This document shows, one piece after another, positions 21,136 through 33,600 of a stretch of 64,000 bases of DNA. The position numbers were made by a program, and so were the translations under genes. Origin of the DNA: Phyto melanocephala (taxonomy: Eukaryota > Arthropoda > Insecta > Diptera > Rhinophoridae); contig OW799233.1 in assembly GCA_941918925.1 (NCBI GenBank), positions 111,349,833-111,413,832 on the forward strand, read 5' to 3'. Below the pieces are notes generated by a model, which searched no databases, was not told the DNA's origin, and was given only the letters and a program-made list of their open reading frames with translations. Each line of letters starts with the position of its first letter. The first letter of the stretch is position 1.

Positions 21136-23104
21136 GTGCGTTTTTGCTTTAATGAAAGCGTTGTCAACTTTTAGCATTTTTATTAGTGCTTTTTAAAAAT
21201 TTTGACAAGGAAAATTTAAGTCAGTGCACGGTGCGTTTTTTTTTTTAATATTTAATGATTTTTTTATGTTCGGTAACACCAAATACTAAATTTCAAATAT
21301 TTTTTTTTAGTTGAAAAAAATTTTTAGATACAAAATTAAAAAATATTTAGTAATTATAAAATGATATATAAAGTTGAAAGTAGGTATAGAAAAAAAATTA
21401 AAACTTAATTAATAAAATGACAAGAATTGACTGGGAAAAATTTAGTTTGGTACTTTTTTGAACATATTTATTTTTATTCTATCCACTTTATATCATGAGT
21501 ATTAAAATTTTTTATTGTTAAATATATTTTTTAAACGTGGATTTTGTACATAAATTGAAAAAAAAAGAGTATTAACAATTAGTTATAGATTTTTTACCTA
21601 AATATTTATATAAAAAATACCAAAATATTTATTTATGTACATATATAATTTTTTAAAGTTATATAAAAAATTAAATGTATTTAAAATTTAATTTTTTTTT
21701 TTTTTTTTTGTAATTTCTCTTGGGAAAAAACTCAAATTTATCTGGTAGCCCTGAATTTTAAGTGATGGAATTAAGAAAAGTGAAAGAATTTTTTAGTAAT
21801 TGGGAAAACAAAAAGTAACTACAAATTGATGGAAAGCAGAAGCAAAATAAAAATGGATAAATGGGTGTATTTTTGTTATTGAATTTTTTTCTTCCGTATT
21901 GACCTAATGGCAATAATGGGTGCGGCGGGAAACCGTTTTTGCCAACAGAATCTCCAACAAAAACTTAACAGTTATTTTGATGTAAAAAAAAATTTTGTTT
22001 ACAAAAATGTTTATAAGAGGAAACATGCTACACACATTTTGACAAACATTCTCACAAAAAAGACGTAACTTGTAAAAAGGAACATTACCTTAAAAAAAAA
22101 GAGGAGCAACAACTGATTTTTTTGAGAGATCTATTAGAACGTGCTTTTCTTTCTACTTTTTTATAATAATGATGAGTAATTTTATAAACTTTTTTCACTT
22201 ACTCTTTTGCTTCACCCAAAATTAAAAAATTTTCATTAATCAGCTTTTTAATTATTTTTGTATAGGTAGATAGAAGTCCTTTTTTTTAGGTTTCACTTAA
22301 AATATAAAAAATTTATTGAATTATTTAACCGTATATTTTTATTATTTAATTTTATCTAGTTAATAAAACCCGCACTGTATTAATGTTGTAAATGTGCAAT
22401 CATTTGATTGTTAAAATAAATAACCAAGCGGCAATTAATTCTCTTAACAGAGAAATGCCGCAATGTGAAAATGTTTTTATATAAAAGATGCAAATTGATG
22501 AGCTATGTGTTTTGTCACAATATATGTACATATATATAAAATTCTTTATAAATCAGTACCTAATTTATTATTAATTTATTTATAGTTGTACATATAAAGA
22601 GTATAAAATATATTCAACAAATAAATAGAAATAAACATTTAAATTTTTACGGCAACACTTCTTGGACGTCACTTTTTAACAATAAAAATAATTTCTTTTC
22701 ACATTCTTCTTCTTGCCTACAGCTAACGACAAAAGAGAACTATGTATGTGGACTATTTGGCAGCGGCGTTTACAAATTAGTATGGTCGGCGGATATCTTT
22801 TCTATGCATGATACATATGTTTACTTTTCATGACAATAGAATATATTAAAAACAATAAATTAAAAATTGGTCTAATAAAAGATAAATTCACTCTTAAAAC
22901 TATTAGTTAAACGAAAAGTCTTAATAAATAATATATGTATGTATGTTATATCTGATTTTTAATCAAAAATAAATTTATATAATTGCTTTTAGCCGATTAC
23001 TGTTTGCTGTGTAAACCAATATTTTTTTAAAATTAATAAAACAATATGCAAGCCTTAAAAACTTTTAAATTTTCCTTCAATTTATGCTATTTACAGATGG
23101 CAAG
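21136..23104. other. AT-rich intergenic stretch
   Basis: Apart from the diverged repeat at 21,155-21,250 (similar to 17,110-17,215), I see long A/T runs and no supported gene or bounded element. Confidence 0.55.
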
Positions 23105-23456
23105 TTGAAGTACAAACAAGTATATTCGGCTGTGCCAAATATATGGCGTGTCAATAAAGTTTTTGATGATAAATACAACTTAGATATTTCAATAAAATCC
23201 TTTATTCTTCTAAAAACTTTGAGAAAAACATAGAGAAATTATATAAATTTAAGATAAAGCGTTATATGAAAGAAAGCTGTATATATGAAATTTCATCTTC
23301 AACCTCTAATTTTTCCTGTTTTAAGCATTTAATTGACAGTAGATTACGTAAAAAGTGGGCGTGTGAATGTAGTTTTTACTAATAAATTCAGCTTAGATAT
23401 TTAAATATAGTCCTTTATTCTTCCAAAAACTTTGCCCGTAGAAAAATTAAATGAAT
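23105..23456 (-). mobile_element. DINE-1-like 3' fragment
   Basis: The plus strand begins acaagtatattcggctgtgc (reversed 3' terminus) and continues with ggcgtgtcaataaagttttt, tagatatttcaata and aagtgggcgtg blocks as in the copies at 34,350 and 52,256. Its 5' part is replaced by the LINE copy that starts at 23,457. Confidence 0.75.
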
Positions 23457-23905
23457 TTTTTTTTGATTATTTATTAAAACTTATTCATTTCGTTAACAGA
23501 GTTATGAGAATTTACATATAGTATTACAATAATAAACATCTGATTAATTAAATAAAGAAACTACTAATATCACAGTTTTAAGGAAAAGTTGTTCATAAAA
23601 AGCCTCGTATCAACATAGAAGTTATAAGTGTGTTTTTTAAACAAAAGACCCTCATTGGTTTTATAGCAATTTTTCAAAGAATGTCAGCGTCAGTTCCCTT
23701 GTCAATGAATTAAACATTTTGAAGTTAGTTTCTATGTAGAAGATAAGTTTGATATCTAAAAGGTAGATTGTGTATTATTTTCAAATTTTTATTTAGAATG
23801 ATTTACAATTTTTTTTATGCGTTTAAGCAGCCTTCTGGGAGCAGACTTGACAAATAAATATAATAATCGCATTCGAGACTTTACCACAACATATAAATGC
23901 AATGG
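23457..23905 (-). mobile_element. Truncated, internally deleted LINE copy
   Basis: It begins on the plus strand with a T-run and matches the 3' end of the LINE at 37,154-37,580 closely (gttaacagagttatgagaat; ctactaatatcacagttt). Near 23,850 it jumps to sequence equivalent to 37,968-38,005 (cgcattcgagactttacc), so it has lost about 0.4 kb. No functional frame. Confidence 0.8.
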
Positions 23906-24921
23906 TAATGTTAAACTTAAATAATAAATTTTCACAAGAAAATCTTCCCGCACGACAATTATCCGCTAACATGTGTAAATAATTATTTTAAACTTAAAAC
24001 TATTTTTATAGCATCGTCATCATCATTTTCTTATTGAAGAAACTTTTCTCTATTACTTGGTTTTGCGTTAAAACAGAAAAACTAAAAAAAAAGACACAAC
24101 CAATTTTATGTACAAATCGGTATGATGTTTATTCCTTTCTCTTTCTTCCTCACACAATTGGAAATAACATGAAAACTTTCTAAAAAATTGTCCAATGTCA
24201 ACGCTCAAGGTTTTTAGATTTTGTTTTAATTTTTTTTAATATATTGCCATTATTTTGCTTTCATTTTGACGATAAAAAGTTTGAATTTAGTAAACAAATA
24301 ACAGATATTTTTATTTTTTAATAATTTTCAAGACTATTAAATATTAATGGTGTGCTGGACTTTCTATCAATGCAGAACAAGCTTATGTTTTTGGCAGCCC
24401 CCAGAAAAAAAATTGCAGCTACGCCAATGATTGTGATTACAAAGAAGGTCACGTCAAAATTTTTTTAACCGTTCTTTTTCGAAAATATGTAGTGTAATAC
24501 TGTTGTGCAAATTGTCATATAAACATATATTTATTTTCAAAAAATATTTCATGTATATATATAAGTTATTTATTTAGTTATTTTATTAAACAAACTATAA
24601 TACAAGTATTTCACAGTTGTAGTACAATTATGCTTGTTTTGTTTACAAACATTTTTATATATTGTCAATACCATCTTTTATTTATTCAATTTCGTTTTGT
24701 GTCGCAAAATTAAAAATGAAAATATTATTTTATTGCCAATTGAGTTTTTAACAAATTTATAAATTTAAAACTTATAGCTAAACTTACAAAAGCTTATGAA
24801 GGCATTGCCCCACTACTATTTACATCCGTGGCATTATCATTCGTTTAAAAAACAAAAAACAGCTGTGAAAATGTGACATTTAATTTTCATTTCATTTGTC
24901 AGTGAGTGTACCTCTCAAAAA
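23906..24921. other. Intergenic region upstream of gatA
   Basis: AT-rich, with no recognised element. The gatA promoter must lie here, but I cannot assign motifs with confidence. Confidence 0.5.
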
Positions 24922-27900
24922 ATGCGAAGACATTTCAAACAAAATATTAAACAGGTATTTTCAATCAAATCATTTATGATTTTTATATTATTACTTATTC
25001 TCTCAGCTTACAGCCAGTTATCAAAATGGTTTTTATTCACCCCGCCATGTTACTGACTGCGCCTTAGATGATGCTGTTAAGTTCAAAGATCTTAATGCAT
25101 TTATTCGTATCACACCGGAGTTGGCTCTTCATCATGCCAAAGAGTCTGCACATCGTTATAATGAAAAACAAAGTAAAGGTCCATTGGATGGTATAACAAT
25201 TGCCATAAAAGACAATTTCTGTACTGAAGATGTCCATACTACATGTGCCTCAAAGTAAGTTTTCTCATTTCAATTAATGCGTAATGTAATAGGTACCTAT
25301 CCTGCACAGTATACTTTAAATAGAGAATGCAATATATAACAACTTATTCATTCTATCAGTTCAAAAGTTAAAATATTATATACTTGAATGAATAATCTGA
25401 ATTTAAACAACGAAAAACTTATTAAACATATGTACCTATATACATACCTACCTACTAATACATCAATATGTTCCTTTGACTCTCACTGAAGTGCAGAAAG
25501 GCTACATACCTACATAATTATTTATTTATTTAAGAATGTTGGAAAACTTCGTTCCTCCTTATAACGCCACAGTTTATCAACGTTTGTTAAAAGCTGGAGC
25601 TATTTTAATAGGGAAAACTAATATGGATGAATTTGCTATGGGTTCAGGAACAGTAGATTCTATTTATGGGCCATCAAAAAACTGTTGGAGCGAAGATTTT
25701 ACTGGTAGCAATTGGCGTATTGCTGGTGGTAGTTCTGGTGGCTCAGCGTTAGCTGTTGCAAGTGGTATTTGTTACGGGTAAGTTTACAAGTTCGATTCTA
25801 GACACATACTTCCTAAATCTCACCCCTTTTACGCAAATGTAAACACAACCTCAAAAGCGGAAATTGTCAGACCCTCTTACAATTTTTTTTATATTTCTTA
25901 CCCAATAAATTTTTTTGTTTCATAATTAATTATGAAAAATTTAAACTGTTATATTATTTCACTAGTTTTTTATTAAACTTCACCGCTTTCGCTTGTTTTT
26001 TTCTCTGTCCCATTCAATTACATAACTTCTTTAATTAAACTTTAATATTTGGAAAAACACTTGCTTATATTGACAAAAATTATTTAAATGATAATTTCGG
26101 TGTCACCGAGCTCATCATCGGAGGGTAGCGCAATGCTGGCGGGATCGACATAGTTAGGATTGACCAAATCGACACCAGCCTGTTCGCGACGACGCAACTC
26201 TAAATATGCTTCACGTTGCGCCCAATCTCGCATTTGTGTGTCTGGCAAATACGCCCAATAGAATGTGCCCCAGACCAAACACAATGTTACGGAAAAAAAG
26301 AATGACGACTTTGTTGAGTTACGATCGTTGGCCTCATCTTTTGTGTCGAACCCATAACTAACCCAGTTTTTGGGATTGGGATTTGCAAAATCTTCTTTTG
26401 TTACGGGTGCAACTGTGGCAACAGTTTCATCTTTTTTTGGTGAAGTCTTAATGCCACGCACAACACTGAGGGATTGATTGTAGGTTAAAGAACGTGGAAC
26501 AACAGCACGACTAGAAAAACGCAATATAGCAGACATTTTTTCTACAAAAAAACAAATTATTATTTTATTTAATTCCTAAAATTATATGAAAAACGCACTT
26601 TTTTGCTGCTCACAGCGCTGCCACTAGAAATCAACCAACTGACAATTCTGAAATGTCAAATGAATTGACACGAAATTTAGAGTTGCCATTCCTTAAAAAT
26701 TGTGTAATTGCCAATAGTGTGTTAATAATTACTTTATTCACAAAATCTCCTAAATTCAAATGTTCTAAAATAATAACCAAAAAAAAAAGTATTTGTCGAT
26801 TATAAATTAAAACTGTTAATATATATAAATATATATTAAAAAAAAAAATAATTTACTGTATTCAAAGGTATCCTAGATTCAAATGTTTTATAATAATAAC
26901 GTAAACAAATATGACTGTTGTGAGTGACATTTCATAACTAAGTGCGATATATAACATTTTAATCCCGATTTTGCTTATTTTTTGATAAATCATTTTAACG
27001 GATATTACAAATATTACAGATGTCAAGGTTTAGCAAATTCTTAACCGATCTTCGCAGGTTCCTGAATAGTTATAAAAGCACAATAAACATGCCATATAAA
27101 TTAGTAATATAAATTCAGGATAGTTTTTACTTGAAAATTTTTACTCCCAATTAATTTTTAAATAGTGTCTATTTAGTGGCGGGATTTAGCTGCTCTATAT
27201 GAATTTCACAAATGCTTACGCTAGATCATCTGTAGAACCTTACCCAAATTTTTGCAGAAGTATAAAATGTAGTATTTTTTGGAAATTTATGAATAAGTAT
27301 GCCTTGGGCGATTACTAATATCATGGTATTGCTTATTGTTAAATTTATTTTTCATGACCAATAAAATTTTGAAAACCTATTGATCTCTTATTGGTCACAA
27401 GGCTACATGTGTACCTATATTGCGAATAAATAAATAAATTAAAAGATAAAATTGTAAAAAAAAATAGTTTATAATTTATATATCTCTAGATCTATTGGTT
27501 CCGATACTGGTGGTTCTACTCGTAATCCTGCTTCGTATTGTGGAGTAGTTGGTTTAAAGCCAACATACGGATTGGTCTCTCGGCACGGTCTCATTCCTTT
27601 AGTAAATTCTATGGATGTTCCCGGCATATTTACACGCTGTGTGAGCGATTGCGTGGATATTCTAAATACGTTAGCTGGCCCAGATCATCATGATTCGACT
27701 ACCATCAAAAAACCTTATCATCCAATTAAACTACCTGAAATAGACCAAATCGATATAAAGAAGATTCGAGTAGGCTTACCAAGAGAATACCATTGCAATG
27801 GCCTGTCTGCCGAAGTTTTACAGACTTGGCGAAAAATAGCCGATGTACTAGAATGTGAAGGGGCACAAGTAAAACAAGTCTCTTTACCTCACACTGCTGC

Positions 27901-28492
27901 CAGCATTTTTGTGTACACAATTTTAAACCAGTGTGAAGTGGCCAGTAATATGGCGCGTTTCGATGGAATTGAATATGGACACCGTGCTGATGATGACAGC
28001 AGTACCGAGGAGTTATATGCCAAGACTAGAGCCGAAGGGTTCAATAATGTTGTAAAGACTAGAATTTTAACCGGAAATTATTTCTTGCTGCGTAAAAATT
28101 ATGATCTCTATTTCGAGAAGGCTTTAAGAGTACGACGCTTAATAGCTGAAGATTTTCAGAGAGTTTTCGTTACAGCAGACGATGATGAAAAGGCTGATAT
28201 ACTTCTAACACCTACTACATTATCAGATGCACCATTTTTTAAGGATTTTGTTTCGGTTTCAAATCGGGATCAATGTGCCGTGCAAGATTATTGCACTCAA
28301 CCAGCAAATATGGCAGGCATACCAGCAATTTCTATACCTATAAGAGTTTCCAGTCAAGGTTTGCCAATTGGCTTGCAGCTAATGAGTTATACCCTCAAAG
28401 AGGAATTGCTGTTAACAGTAGCTAGATGGATTGAGGCTCAAGTCAATTTCAATTGTTTGGATAATAAAAATCTTTTAAAAATTAGTAAATAA
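24922..28492 (+). CDS. gatA: Glutamyl-tRNA(Gln) amidotransferase subunit A, mitochondrial
   Basis: Catalytic amidase subunit of the mitochondrial GatCAB complex, which releases ammonia from glutamine to convert Glu-tRNA(Gln) into Gln-tRNA(Gln). Exons: 24,922-24,954; 25,007-25,254; 25,535-25,777; 27,490-28,492, all with GT-AG junctions and consistent phases, giving 508 residues (family about 500). The amidase-signature triad is intact: Lys79 in IAIKDNF, cis-Ser about 160 in GGSSGGSA, nucleophile Ser184 in GSDTGGSTR (24-residue spacing as in bacterial GatA). The start was chosen because the first exon [11 protein letters not shown] is basic, fitting a mitochondrial N-terminus. The 1.7-kb third intron contains ND-NP15.6 on the other strand. 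The poly(A) signal overlaps the stop codon and Get1 converges 16 bp downstream. Confidence 0.95.
26084..26536 (-). CDS. ND-NP15.6: NADH dehydrogenase 1 beta subcomplex subunit 11 (ND-NP15.6/NDUFB11)
   Basis: Accessory membrane-arm subunit of mitochondrial complex I. The 150-residue single-exon frame has a basic, Ser-rich N-terminus (residues 1-35, likely presequence), one membrane span at about 77-97 ([19 protein letters not shown]), and a charged C-terminal part ([15 protein letters not shown]). Length and single-span layout fit NDUFB11. It lies entirely within gatA intron 3 on the opposite strand; both products act in mitochondria. A 5' UTR intron cannot be excluded. Confidence 0.92.
   Translation of the reverse strand: MSAILRFSSRAVVPRSLTYNQSLSVVRGIKTSPKKDETVATVAPVTKEDFANPNPKNWVSYGFDTKDEANDRNSTKSSFFFSVTLCLVWGTFYWAYLPDTQMRDWAQREAYLELRRREQAGVDLVNPNYVDPASIALPSDDELGDTEIII
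26537..27489. other. Remainder of gatA intron 3
   Basis: AT-rich. It must contain the ND-NP15.6 promoter near 26,540-26,650. A single tatgccttgg end resembling the 133-342 MITE TIR appears at about 27,298, without a partner that I can find. Confidence 0.5.
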
Positions 28493-28493
28493 A
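28488..28493 (+). promoter_or_regulatory. gatA poly(A) signal overlapping the stop codon
   Basis: AATAAA spans the TAA stop (28,490-28,492). Cleavage 10-30 nt downstream would fall in the Get1 3' end. Confidence 0.65.
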
Positions 28494-28507
28494 ATTTATA
28501 AAAAAAA

Positions 28508-28513
28508 TTTATT
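28508..28513 (-). promoter_or_regulatory. Get1 poly(A) signal overlapping the stop codon
   Basis: On the minus strand AATAAA overlaps the TAA stop (28,511-28,509). Its transcript would end inside gatA coding sequence. Confidence 0.6.
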
Positions 28514-29099
28514 TCTGTTTCATAAGTCCCGAAATTAATCTAAATGTAACATTGCAAGATAAAACCCACACTGGTGCAGACACGGCATTAGGGACACCGG
28601 TGGGAAAGGTTAGTAAACCTTGCAAAGGTTGAAAATTTAATTGCTCGTTAAATATTAAAACTGGATTATAACGATTTCGAATAGAAATAGTGACTAAAGT
28701 TATGTAAAGCAATGTCTTTACGCTATAAATAAGTATTAGTTCCACAGAGGCTCCTTTCAGTTGCCCTACTGTACGTTCACCGCGTATTTTCTGTTCCAAA
28801 TCCTTAACTTTTTGTTCTGCTCTCATAGTTTTAATGAAAAATGCATATTCTCCACTACCGGGACCGGAGTTCTTGACATTTTGCAATTCTTTTTGTGCTT
28901 TGCGTAAGTCATCTTGCAAGCCCGGTAGGGCATTTGTTTTTTTTGGTGCCAATAGTTTGGAAATTTTAAGCTGAAATTATTTAATTATTATTTACAGAAT
29001 AAAAGTTATTTGTTTTACCATTTTACTTACTAATTTTATAATTTCAGTGACAAACGTTAGGAAAAAACATAACAATAATATGGTCACAAATAAAGACAT
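28509..29099 (-). CDS. Get1: Guided entry of tail-anchored proteins factor 1 (GET1/WRB)
   Basis: ER membrane receptor subunit that, with CAML/GET2, receives tail-anchored proteins from the GET3/TRC40 ATPase. Two exons: 29,031-29,099 (MSLFVTILLLCFFLTFVTEI..., 23 codons) and 28,509-28,970; intron 60 bp with GTAAGT donor and phase 0; 176 residues. Visible architecture: membrane span at about 3-18, cytosolic charged coiled coil about 40-90 (the GET3-binding element), then spans at about 99-120 and 151-172. Near the C-terminus FPTGV...WVLSCN matches human WRB FPTRV...WILVCN. The in-frame start at 28,952 is a Leu codon within exon 2, not a start. The upstream ATG was chosen for the splice fit and the first membrane span. 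Confidence 0.9.
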
Positions 29100-29455
29100 T
29101 TTATTTAATTTAAGAAATATTTTTTTTTGGTAATTACCATTAATCAGTCATGCTAAATGACATTTTATGAAATTAGTAGAACTTAAATAGTTGGTAATAC
29201 TAAAAATTAAAAATCATTTGACCAATATTGCCAGATCAGTGATAAATAAATAATAATATTAATAAGATTGGGACAAATGAGAACTTGTTAATAAATATGA
29301 TACAACATAATAATTAAAATATGACATAAAAAAATTAGTTCATCATACATAGTCCGCACACAACAAATTGTTAAATTTGTAAGTAACACATGATATGTGA
29401 AATAAAATGAGCTATTAAGTTAACATTTTTCAAAAAATGTTTATGTGTTTGCTTT
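29100..29455. other. Get1 upstream region
   Basis: AT-rich, presumably the Get1 promoter and 5' UTR. No further gene seen. Confidence 0.5.
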
Positions 29456-30375
29456 TTAAACCATTCTCACTCAGTGAAAGAATATATAGGTTTGTTATTC
29501 TGTGTTAAATTACAATATAGAGATGTCGATTAACCTGTGTCCGAGTGCATGTTGAAACATGCTTATTGCCAAAACCTGTTCAAGGCTTCAAAAAAGCAGA
29601 AATATTCGGGAGCAGAACGATTTTGGAAATCACATTATTAGGTCCAAAAATTTCTGATATATTTTTAGTCTTAATTTGTATATAATTATATATTTTCATA
29701 TTTTGTATTTTTCTTAAATAGTTTTACTCAGGCTTATTATCTTGTAATACTGTTATTTTGACACTTAGGGCTTGATATAACTTATTTAATAAATTGTATT
29801 AAATAAATTGAAATTTTCCCATATTTTTACCACAAAAATTATACCCTTCAACATCTTGTACATAGGTATTAATGTTATACGTTATTTGACTTTGATTCTT
29901 TTATATGTCAGTTGTTCGCAAAGCTGCCATAAAATTATGAAATAATAATAAAAACATAGAAAAAGAAAAAAAAATTTTTTTGGTCACCCGATATTCGAAC
30001 TAGCTTCCCGAGGTTCTGTAGTTCAGTCAAAAATTTTAATTACGGATATGCACCTTCAACTCCCACAATATGGGTGTCAAGTGAAAGGGCTTGACCAATA
30101 GAATACAGTATACTATGAAAAATTTAAAATCATCAATGACGTTCGAAACAGAATAACGGGTAGTGTTTTTTCAATCCCGTTAATATGCGTATAAAATTAA
30201 AGGGATTGACTGGTAGAATACAACTATGTACAAATTCAAAATTAAAATTGGCATTAAAAAAAGAAAAAAGATGCAATATAGGCTAAGCTACGATGTGTTA
30301 ACTTTAGCTACGTACAAGATGGTGGAGGGTATTATCAGATTCGGCACGGCCATATATACCGCTCTCACTACTTTT
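29456..30375 (+). mobile_element. DINE-1-like element, degraded copy
   Basis: Starts with an eroded hairpin (ctcactcagtgaaagaatata), includes gttattctgtgttaaat, agaaatattcgggagcaga and aagggcttgacca blocks, and ends gattcggcacggccatatat-accgctctcac. It has several deletions relative to the copy at 12,936. Confidence 0.75.
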
Positions 30376-30606
30376 ATGCAAAACTAAAATAGACAATGTC
30401 ATGATTCCCAATTGTTGATATATGTATGTAGGTATCAAAACCCATTATTGGTCCTTAATTAGGAAATTGAGACCTATTTCAAACATAGATCTGGCATCTC
30501 AATTTAACGTTAGAATTTGTTTTGTTTGAACATGGATTAACTTGAATTAACTTTTTTCTACTTCCATTTCAATAAATATTTAAAATTTAATAAATTGTTA
30601 CAAATA

Positions 30607-33600
30607 ATGTTTCATAATGAAGTAAAGTGTGATAAACTGACAAAAAATATTGTATTATGTCGTGCTTCATTGCGTGGCTTAAAAAAGTGTACGTCTTGCG
30701 GCTATATTACCGGCCAGCGGGCTCTCATATGTCGTAATGAAAATTGTGATTTGCGTATAAAACGACTAGCTGCCATTAAACCGTTCGATCCCATCCAATT
30801 GGTCACATTTGGCCGTACAAAACTGTATTCATTACGGAGCAAAGAGAAACTGCTGCAGCCACGTAACTTTGTAAGCATAACGGAAACTAGAGAACAAGTG
30901 GAATCTCTGCCGTGCTTAATTTGTTATGTGCACAACTGTAAGTACGATGCTTTCGAACCCACCCATTTAGTTTGTCGCCACATTAAAGCCTGTAAAGTTT
31001 TAACGGATGTTACCCAGGCTGATGTTTATCCAATAGACAAGAGCATTTTGTGGAACTTAAATATATCAGTTGAACAAAAGCTACATTTATGGCATTTATA
31101 TCAGTTGGAGGAAAAACAAATACCACCCATTCAAAAACTCAATTCATCGATTTTCGTGGTAAAATGTGTTGAATCGAAAATGTTTCCAGCGGGACGTCTA
31201 CATGTCACCGTATTCAGTAATAAGATTCCAAATAAAAGTGGCAATTTTTCATGCTCTTGCAAAAAGCTTAAAATAATTTTGGAACCTGACAACTCGGTGT
31301 GTATGAAACAAGAAATCTGCGATCATTTACTGCTTCTTTTAGCAGCAATTTTAAATAAACCCGACGGCAAAACGTTGTATGGAAAATTTTTGGATGCTTT
31401 ACAGTATTTATGGATGCCTACTAGTTTAAACACGCCGATTGTAGATTGTACAGCAAGACCCTCGCAATATATGGATTACGATTTGGATCTGGGGAAGTGT
31501 AAAGAAAGTATAAAAGTGGACAGTTCTTTAGTCTCTGATAACGCAAATGATATATTCAATTTTGCTGAAGAGTTGTTTGCGGAAAATGTAAGTAATACAA
31601 AGGGGTACACACATTACTTACGCTAATTCCCAATATTTATTTAAAAAGGTACCTACCTAAAAAATTTTTATAATTGTTATAAAAAACAATGTAAACATTT
31701 TCACCACATAGTTACGTTCTTATTGTTTTCGTTGGTTTATTTCTTTATTTATATCCTCGTTATAAACGAATACCTGAAAAACTTTAAAACACTTCTCTTT
31801 TTATTAATTAATAATTTTAATCAGTAAAGTTTTGTACTTGGTTGGGGTATGGTCAAGAAAAATTAATATGGCATAATTTATGCATCTTAAAAGGCTGCAA
31901 ATTGTTATGATACTTGTAACAAATTAAGCTGAATAAATGTAGCAAATTTATATCTGCAAATTTCAAAAAAATATAAAGATTATATTTAATAAATTGCAAA
32001 ATAATGTATGCTATATCTACTGCAAATATACAATTTTTACAATCTATATTGATAAAATAGTAAATTATCATAAAAGTAAATAATTAGGAGTTTTTTCTTT
32101 TTTAATTGTACTAATTCTCTTAGTTATACTAAAAAAATAAAATATTTGCATTTATGTATATTCGTCATTAAGTATGTAATTTTTCAGTCAACAAAGTTAT
32201 GCAAAACTAAAAGATAAACAAAAATTTTATTATTTTTTCAATTAATTATCACTATTATTAACTGCTTAACTATTCATTTTTTTTAATGAAATATATGCAT
32301 ATATGACAACGTCTTTTCTTACTTACTTATAAACAAGTTTTTTTTTTCAGAATATTCCCGATTTTTCTGACGTTATTTTGGATGTTAAAAACTATAATGT
32401 CACTAATAATGTGCAAGAACAACAAACACCTGCTTTGGAAATGCATAAAAAAGATCCCAAACTTAATGCAACTACGGCGAGTATAAATGATGAAGATATT
32501 GATTTAAATTTCGGTCGTATAAAAACACCACAACCTGAAATACTATATAATACAACACAAATTGCCATTGATTTTAATGAAAATAGTGGTCTAAGTGTTA
32601 TAGAACAATTTCAGTTAAATCATAATATGCAAGTGTCAAATGATAATATGGAGTTGGCCAAAGATATAGAAAATCTTAATAATTTGGACACAGAAGTTAT
32701 GGAATCTGCTAATATTTTGCCTGTGAACATTAATAAACAAACATCATTATTAAAAAATTTTATGACAATTAATAATAATAACCACAACAACAATAGAAAA
32801 GATATAGAATCAAACCCAAGTTTAAGTATTAAGTCTGATCCTGCTACAGAACTAGCACAAAAATCTATAGTATTAAAACAAGGCCCCGTTAAAATTATAA
32901 AAATCGCCACTCCCATACAAAAATGGCCTTTCGAGCAAAAAAATAAAATTGTACAAGCATCCCAAATCAATTCTAACAAAATAATAGTACTTAAATCTAA
33001 TCAAAGTGATGCTAAAGCTAGAAAATATGTTTCGTCAGCAGTATCTCTCACAAATCATATAGCGAACCAATCATCCACTTCTAACGTAATGCCTCTTTTA
33101 AGTTATGAAGCTTGGTTGGATCATATAATAGAGCTTATAAATGAGAGTATTATCATTCAAGATTCCAATACCATTAAGAGCATATTTCATGTACACGAAA
33201 CTATTTTCAACTATTTCAGTAAAACTTTTGCCTTAAACAACAAACGAAGACTGCCAAATACTACTAGTGTTATGAAAACGGGAAAATATAAGGATCTTAT
33301 TAAATATACATGGTATTTCAATCAAGCGTCGACAGTGCAAAGAATATTTTCAGGCAAAAATGTACGTTTTTATATTTTCTTTAAGCTTTTTTCATTATTA
33401 ACTTTTTGTTTGTTTTAAATTTCTTTAGATAAAAATCGAATTAGAACGCTGTTATCAGCGTTTAAATGATGGAAACTTTGAATTGTACATTCCGGAAAAA
33501 ATAAAGTTAACAGATAATAATAATTTTAGACCTATTTATCCTAAAATCCAACTCTACAAAGTGTTTGTACAATTTTCTAATAATCCGGAAACAAGTTCGA

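Noticed and set aside
25785..25800. gttcgattcta, resembling a tRNA T-loop/B box
   Set aside because: No cloverleaf, A box or acceptor stem around it; it is just after a gatA splice donor.
28950..28952. Start of Get1 at the MAPKK position
   Set aside because: The codon is TTG (Leu) and a clean acceptor 18 bp upstream plus an upstream exon encoding the first membrane span explain the frame better.
32620..32979. 119-codon minus-strand frame
   Set aside because: Antisense shadow of exon 2 of the C2orf42-like gene.
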